Made by a program: the position numbers and the translations under genes
From: Lepeophtheirus salmonis
Taxonomy: Eukaryota > Arthropoda > Copepoda > Siphonostomatoida > Caligidae
Length of the DNA: 64,000 nt
Direction: 5' to 3'
Assembly (NCBI RefSeq): GCF_016086655.4
Contig: NC_052138.2
Location: 13,578,001-13,642,000, forward strand
Notes under the pieces: model-generated
The model's input: the letters and a program-made list of their open reading frames with translations, nothing else
What the model was told of the DNA's origin: nothing
Databases searched by the model: none
Shown here: positions 58,087 through 64,000 of the stretch, one piece after another
How the letters are laid out: each line of letters opens with the position of its first letter
How positions within the stretch are numbered: position 1 is the first letter of the stretch

Positions 58087-59065
58087 TAGAACGTCAACAC
58101 AAAAGCAAGCCATAATGTTTTTACTCGAAATTGAGTGGGGATTAAATATCTTGTATTCTTCGACGAACTCTGAAGTTTTAAAATAACAAATATTTTCTTA
58201 AAATGAGGTAGACAATAAAATCTAGTAATACCAATATAATTTCAAAACACAAATGAGAACTGTTCAATGAAAATACCCTAAAGGTAAATTACATCAAGTG
58301 CTTACGCTGAGAAAAAGCAAGAGAAATTTCTTGAAGCCGAAAGTTAGTTGACCAAACAGTAATAAAATAGTTATTTAGTCATAAATCACTCCAAATCTCG
58401 TATGAAATCATACCATAATTTTATAAAAACGGAAGAGCTCTATGAATAAAAACATAATCAAATGTAAATTACAGTGAGGATCGAATATATTTGAAGCACC
58501 CTCTATGTACTTGATATAATTATTTATTACTACTGCAATTCGAATATTTTGGTGAACTTTTTCCTCACATCATCACTCTGTTATTGTTATATCTTTGGCA
58601 AATACAAACTATTTATACTATACACACATGTATCAACAGTGATAAAAATCCAGTGCAGAATGGGCTTGTAAAAAAAACAAAAATCAATACGGTAACACTG
58701 ACAAGTTGAAGAATGTTTTGGACGGAGAAAGAATAATGTTCATGACGTTTCATTAGATCAGCTACAATCAGTTGGCAAAAGGAAGGATGGAGAAAAGGAT
58801 ATAAACAAGGACATTGGCAAGAATTACTCCAATGTCAATCCTCGATTCGAATTTGAGTCCAACAAGGACTTACAAATTATAACTATGAAAAAAATTCTAA
58901 GGGTTAAGGTAGGTTTTTATGAGCTCACACAAATTTTTAATCAGGTTTTTAATTAAGTTGAATCTTTTTAGTAAAGGATGTACACTACAAATGAATTAAA
59001 TATTAATGAAAACTACTAAGGAAAAGAAAATTCATTCTTTAGATTACCAATTCCAAAAAAAGGGT
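58087..59065 (+). repeat. Composite of repeat families B, C and A in one array
   Basis: B occupies 58087-58210 (ACGTCAACACAAAAGCAAGC, AATTGAGTGGGGATTAAA, TTCTTCGACGAACTC). C occupies 58290-58600 (collinear with 11770-12070). A occupies 58685-59065 (collinear with the 32.5 and 38.3 kb copies). All three lie in the same orientation with short gaps. A further segment at 59200-59320 shares CACAAATTTGAATACAAAA and GGGCTGTAT blocks with 44279-44295 and 44905-44925. The three families may be pieces of one larger non-coding element. Confidence 0.65.
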
Positions 59066-59682
59066 CCAGCTAAGAAATACAACGGATTTTCATCACTGTA
59101 TATCATATTCACAAATCTTACTCATAAATAAACGTAAACTTGCAACCAATATTAATTCATAAGGATATTGATGGTAATAAAAATCTACTAAACCAAACAA
59201 AAATTCTGAACTATGCATAAAACTCTTGGATATTTTAACTTATCCCACAAATTTGAATACAAAATTAAATAATTGACTCCAATATGTCCATGAATCATTG
59301 GGCTGTATATGAATACATCTGAAGTAAAAAAATAAATTGGGATGTTCTCTTTTACTCGATTTCTGTTCAAGAATATTTTTATGCGGACACACCACACATA
59401 CATATAATATTTAATGTTATTTGCAGCCTAGTATAAAAAAATAAGGGTATTTCTTTGTATCCGATCACTCATTATAAGTAATAAAAAGAGAACATATAGT
59501 ACATTCAGAAATATTTTTTTTCGAATGGCTTAGTTGGATCTTGTGATCCTTATGTAAAAAAATACTGGAGTCCAAGCCAATGTAAATTTCTCACAAAATA
59601 TTTTTGTTAAAATGAGAGCTATTCAAGAATAACTCTTAACCCAAAAACCTAATTATGTAAATTTGGGATTAGTTGGAAGTTG
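59066..59682. other. AT-rich non-coding block
   Basis: Contains the extra repeat-B-like segment described under 58087-59065. No gene is supported. The 71-codon minus frame at 59403-59188 lies in that repeat. Confidence 0.5.
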
Positions 59683-60152
59683 GGAAAAATGCTCTTTATT
59701 GTTGTCAATTTGAGATAAGGCCACGACAATATTTCAAGGAAAAAACTCATTTTTGAATTGATCTCATAATAAATTTGCATAAGTATTCGTATACCCCAGT
59801 TAGAAGAGATAGAAACAAAGACAGAGAAGAAGAAAAGAAAAAATATTTTCTTGGAGGACTCCTATGAATGCTGTTTTTGGAATCCCTCAAACACTACGGA
59901 TATACTACGATTCATCTTGTGTCAATGAAGCTTGAAATAATTTATTTATACAGTTTGAGACATGAGGCTTAATGCTATAACAAATTGTATAATATATACA
60001 TTTTCTTTTCTCTGTTTTTGTTTCTATCTCTTGTAGTTGGGGCATACGAATATTTATGGACTTTTGTTATGAAATCAATTCAAAAATGAGTTTTATCCTT
60101 GAAATATTGTCGTGGCCTTATCTCAATTTGACAACAATATAGAACATTTTCG
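59683..60152. mobile_element. Foldback with near-identical arms of about 155 bp
   Basis: The left arm 59683-59841 and the inverse of the right arm 60001-60152 are nearly identical, with runs such as TTGAGATAAGGCCACGACAA plus TATTTCAAGG and AACTCATTTTTGAATTGAT matching exactly. Differences are scattered single bases and short indels. The spacer is 159 bp. No coding. Transcribed, it would form a long hairpin. It is the least diverged inverted repeat in the window. Confidence 0.9.
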
Positions 60153-60664
60153 GAGAGACTCTTTTTTTAAAAATCAAAGTTCATACTTTCAGCTATTCAA
60201 TGATATACTTTTAAACTTTTTGAATCTATTTGTCTTGAAGCTATGTGCCTCTGAATAAAAATCACCTATTTTCCACTTTAAAGAAAGATAATTCGAGTTA
60301 AAAGTATGAGGCAGACATTTTAAAAATTGTTTTAAAAAATTCTAATATTTGACTTTAATTTATATTAACATAATTTATCCTTATCTTTGACACCGAGGGC
60401 TTAAAACAGCTTTGAACCTTAAAAATAGCCAAAAATAATAAAAAATTTATGTCTTTTTTCTGAGGGCTGCGAACCTATGAGAGAAAAAATAAGGCCATAT
60501 TTGGAGCAGGTGATCAAATTGTAGTAAGCTGAGCATATGCTGTTCTTGTGAATAAAAAAAGTGTGATTTTGATGGATAGTGTAATTAATTTTTGGATTAT
60601 ATCGTTTTTCCAAATTTCTTCATAGAATTTGCTTATAAATTAAACCACTATATATAACATTTTA
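60153..60664. other. AT-rich non-coding block
   Basis: Nothing recognisable. The minus-strand frame at 60613-60419 has no motif. Confidence 0.5.
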
Positions 60665-61560
60665 ATAATGGTGCAGAGAGGGGCATGGGGCAATCATCGC
60701 CTTTGATTTCAGCAAGACATTTGACAACTTGAGTCACCAATTAATTCTCAAACAAGTTGATGTTTACTTCGATTAAGAAATCTTTAATTGTGTAGGGGCG
60801 CTAAGTCGTATATTTATGTGAATGGAAAGTGTTCTTAGTGCTGATGGAAAAAATTGAAAATAGTAGTTTTTTACAGGTTCTAATTAGAGGAAAAAATTCA
60901 AAAGCTTAATTTCATGCCGATGACAGCTATATTATCGTAGAAAGTGAGGAACTCTTGGATAGGATAAAGAGAGAACTATGGTTCTATGAAAGATTTGAAT
61001 TGAGGTCTAACTTAAAAATTAACAAGGGGAAAAGTAAAGTCTTGCCCGTAGGAGAAACGAATAGTTAGATTCAAAAGATTACTGGTTGCATGATGGTAAC
61101 GACGATGGAACAATTGGGAATTAATGCAAATAAGAGTGATTCAGACCTTGGATATATCGACTCACTCCAGAGACTGGAAAATAATATATAAAAAGCAACA
61201 TCCTATAGGATGACACTTTTGGGAAAGGTGTCTTGGTTGAATTATAAATTCAATTACAAGGTTCCTGTTGATTGGCACATTTCCCAAAATGTTCTAAACA
61301 TGCTAATAAACTTTATAAGACTCCTCTTTTCTACGGATACTATTAAGAAGTTTGAAGTACCATGGTATATCTGAAGTTTTGGATTAAATTACCCAGAAGA
61401 AGTTATATTGAAAATTTACTACAAATTTCTAATAAGAATCCTTCATGAAAAGAAAGTATGAATGGTGGAAATGAGACAAGACAGGGATTTTTTGCTAGTA
61501 CTAAATTCATCAAAAAAAGGTACTGGATATGGACCTAATGGATAATTAGAGTGAGCAGGC
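60665..61560 (+). pseudogene. LINE reverse transcriptase remnant B
   Basis: GAIIAFDFSKTFDNLSHQLI near 60688-60745 is RT block 3 (the AFD..KAFD..SH segment with its catalytic aspartate). HADDSYIIVESEELLDRIKR starts at 60913 and is the YADD block, with H in place of Y. LKINKGKSKVLPVGE near 61010-61055 is the L.LN..K......G block. MTLLGKVSWLNYKFNYKVPV, DWHISQNVLNML and FEVPWYI follow in the thumb region. The open stretch from 60913 to 61062 is in one frame; elsewhere stops intervene. The pattern suggests an L1/Tx1-like LINE. There is no endonuclease, and the 5' and 3' ends are lost. The 3' side abuts the next transposon relic. Confidence 0.78.
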
Positions 61561-61611
61561 TTTGTCTAAAAACTTTTTTTTTTGTACAAAAATAAAGTAT
61601 TTTCTTACATA

Positions 61612-62060
61612 TACAGGGTTGAGCTGTAGAACGTGGACTGTAAATAATTTTTATTTTTTCATTAATATATGAAGTTTTGGTGATTATTTTTTGCATTTTG
61701 GATCAACCATACTTTGTGCATAAATCAAGCATAATAAGCATTTCACCATCTAGTCATCAAGAAGGAGAAAGAAGCCAAAAGATAGTGCATATGAGATCTC
61801 CTAAATGCTGAAATGAGGATTTTGATTCAGATATGTATCCCCCTTCCTCTTCAGATTTGAAGCCGCTGGACTTTTCTTTGTGGGACACTTTGGAGAGGGA
61901 AACCAACAAAACTCCACACCTAAATGTGGGCTCACTGAAAGCCACCATTGTGACTGTGTGAGACAACGTGTCTAACAATTTTGTGATCAACTCCTGCAAG
62001 GAGTTCACCTGACGTGTAAAGGCTGTGAATAATGCTGAAAGTTCCCATATTACAGGTTTG
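61612..62060 (+). pseudogene. maT/DD37-type transposase C-terminus
   Basis: The plus strand reads YPPSSSDLKPLDFSLWDTLE then RETNKTPHLNVGSLKATIVT near 61830-61960, then NNFVINSCKEFT and RVKAVNNAESSHI with stops between. This is the SPDLNPLD.S.WD.LE...NKTPHPN...LKA.I....N....F...SC..F..RV.AVI...GGHIE end of the DD37-type family; the SPD aspartate and following LD are recognisable. A left terminal repeat may start at CAGGGTTGAGCTG (61615). The N-terminal two thirds are missing or unrecognisable. Confidence 0.75.
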
Positions 62061-62849
62061 CAAAGCCCTTGCCCACAAGTTTAGTTATTTTGTTTGTTCT
62101 CTCGTGTCCAAGTTTTTACTGTGTAGCCCTCTACATATTTTTCGCGAAATAAATTATCACTCTGGGAGTAAGAAGGAAGTTTGACAGAAACAAGTTTACC
62201 AAACTGTAGACTCTGGCAATTATAAATGGTTTAGTGATGAGAAATCTAAACGAAAATGTCTTGGACTGGACAGTGAAATAGTGTAAATATCTTATACAAC
62301 GTTGCTTTGATAATATCAAAAGTTATCAACAAAAAAAAAACATCAACTAATCATACATTTAGGATCAGAAGAAAGCCATAAACGTCTACATATCACCACG
62401 GAGTGTGAAAAACCGTGGGATGGAAGAAAACTAGGAACAGACTTATATCATTTGTTAGGCTTAAAAGACTATAAAGAGAAATGATTCTTGTTCCGTTCAC
62501 TTGGAGTGACAAAGGAAGACATAATTTGCCGAAATATATTTGTAAATATAAAATTGACTCTTATAATAACCAAACTCAAATTTTGGTATATTAAATGAAA
62601 TACAAGTTGACGAGATAATAGATATGCAAAGGCGTTTATAACACTGATTTAAAAAAAAATGATAATTTGCTTTAGATTTAGCTTTAAATTTTATGACTAA
62701 GTTTTCATGTTTAAATAACTTCATTAAATAGTTCAAATCGAGAAGGAGTTAAGTTTTAAAGGAACCTATAGGGAGGGTCACCTCTATTTTTGTATCTGTA
62801 TTATTATTTGTAACCAAATAATAGGTTTAGTAGAGAGACACCCATATTT
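62061..62849. other. AT-rich non-coding block
   Basis: Nothing recognisable. The minus-strand frames here have no motif. Confidence 0.5.
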
Positions 62850-63170
62850 TTTATACCTTTTTGCATCAATGGTTATCTCTTAGGCAATCAAAAAAGTCCT
62901 TACGTTACCGTCAGACTAAACAATTTCAATTATTTTATAACATTTTCGAAAATTGGTCTTCCGGAGCGTGTTGTATCTTTGACAGCGAAATTACGTTAAC
63001 AGAATCGACGATAACAAAATTACGCGTGTTTGGCTGTCGCAGTATTAAGACCATACACATTATTCATATTTGCATCCACCTGGCTTGCGTTATCGCCATT
63101 ATCAAAGAGTAAAATCTTAAGTATTTTTATTTTCTGGTGACAATCTTTGATGCCCGCTCACACAATACTG
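62850..63170 (-). pseudogene. Mariner transposase N-terminal HTH fragment (copy 6)
   Basis: Read on the minus strand: DNGDNASQVDANMNNVYGLN then TATAKHA, a stop, YRRFC, a stop, RNFAVKDTTRSGRPIFENV. This is the SETMAR/mariner first HTH and GRP linker (A....I..VYG.....TA..WFRRF..GNF...D..RSGRP..E.V). It closely resembles the fragment at 47396 and lies in the opposite orientation. Stops interrupt it, and the catalytic domain is absent. The 83-codon plus-strand frame over this region (62861-63112) is its antisense shadow. Confidence 0.75.
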
Positions 63171-64000
63171 ATTCAATCAATCACAAAACTGTCTAACCAA
63201 GTTTTTATATTACAAAAATATTATCTTTCTAACACTATACAAAGCAAACTGATAGCACTTATACAACGCGAGATAAAAATAAGTAAAACCATTTATTGGA
63301 AAAATAATTTATTACTTTTTACTTCAAATATTACATTTATAGTTCAAATATTTGTTTCATATAAATTATTCTTGTAAAAAAATGTATAGCACCCAGAGAA
63401 ATATCTTTTTTTTTGTTCCTATCCTTCCCTATGGTTATTCATGATCAAACTTATGCATTGCTTTGGTCATGCAATCTATGTATTAATTCCTCAAAACGGA
63501 TATATTTTATAGTGGACATATCCTTTGAGATTTGGCCTACGTGGGTTGTACTGTAGTTTTCTAAGCAGACATGGATTGCTAACATTTTAAATTAATTTAT
63601 GCATAAATATAAATGCACGTATCTAATTTATTTTAAATAATGATGTTAGTAGATAGAAAGCTTAATGTCTTAATAGATAATAAAAATATTTAAAATACTA
63701 ATTGTCATCCAATTTTCTTTTTGTCTCATGTTCTACCTTCTTCATTTGTCTTCTTTTTTTTTTTTGTTTGAGTAAATTACAAAAATAAGTTATCTCTTTG
63801 ATAAATGAATTTTAAAATTGAAAAGTTAAGATATGCACCTACGAATGAAAAGAAAATAATATATTACTTACATATAAGATCTTTATTTTGTGATCAAACA
63901 TATGAAGACAAAGTAAGACTTTATTATAAAGTATAATGTTAATTATCTTTATTAATGAATAAAAGTTTGACTTTCTCTCTGTAGAAATGTCTGAATATAT
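63171..64000. other. AT-rich non-coding block
   Basis: No gene or repeat recognised to the end of the window. Confidence 0.55.

Noticed and set aside
62861..63112. An 83-codon plus-strand frame
   Set aside because: It is the antisense of the mariner HTH fragment, which is convincing on the minus strand.
1..64000. tRNA, rRNA and CRISPR-type features
   Set aside because: I looked by eye for GGTTCGA-type tRNA B boxes, rRNA-like GC-rich cores and regularly spaced short repeats, and found none that hold up. A tRNA scan could still find one I missed.

Overview
The window reads as strongly A+T-rich nuclear DNA from an invertebrate, most plausibly an arthropod and perhaps a sea-louse-like copepod. 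That placement is inference. It rests on the density of arthropod-type mariner and maT/DD37-type transposon relics and on a fibronectin type II module, a domain I associate with expanded secreted proteins in sea lice. No bacterial gene organisation, rRNA, tRNA or CRISPR array was found. No intact host gene can be supported. Nearly every stretch with coding character is a decayed transposable element, and long AT-rich non-coding blocks lie between them.

Layout. 0-10 kb: a Helitron 3' terminus (hairpin plus CTAG, about 1.88-1.91 kb), a truncated mariner (3.05-3.5 kb), and two decayed coding-like patches of unknown origin (5.6-6.1 and 6.7-7.2 kb). 10-17 kb: an internally deleted mariner with both ends, pieces of an R2-clade retrotransposon (RT start at 12.45 kb; RT thumb, zinc-finger and endonuclease end at 15.5-16.5 kb), a piggyBac fragment, and a hAT fragment with an inverted duplication. 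17-21 kb: a 2.3 kb element with inverted repeats of about 230 bp and a broken internal gene. 21-33 kb: dispersed repeat copies, a LINE RT remnant (24.7-25.5 kb), a maT-like relic (29.3-29.9 kb) and a mariner with both ends (31.5-32.3 kb). 33.8-34.1 kb: a fibronectin type II exon fragment, the only sequence that looks like a host gene. 34.4-37.4 kb: a minus-strand LINE of the L1/Tx1 type whose RT palm is deleted and which carries an internal direct duplication. 38-49 kb: repeats, a foldback element (42.0-42.7 kb), two DD37-type relics (43.1-43.9 and 48.4-49.2 kb) and a mariner HTH (47.4 kb). 49.8-51.1 kb: a nearly full-length DD37-type transposon with TIRs and TA target duplications, apparently inserted into an older repeat. 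52-64 kb: a deleted mariner (51.95-52.44 kb), a possible unnamed transposon (52.8-53.8 kb), a 2.1 kb element with long inverted repeats (55.8-57.9 kb), a composite of three repeat families (58.1-59.1 kb), a near-perfect foldback (59.7-60.15 kb), an RT remnant, a DD37-type C-terminus and a mariner HTH.

Three themes stand out. Six separate inverted-repeat structures were found, from about 50 to 350 bp per arm. At least three short non-coding repeat families (A, B, C) recur across the window. Both mariner (D34D) and maT/DD37 lineages are present in several independently broken copies. All family assignments were made by eye from motifs and no search was run.
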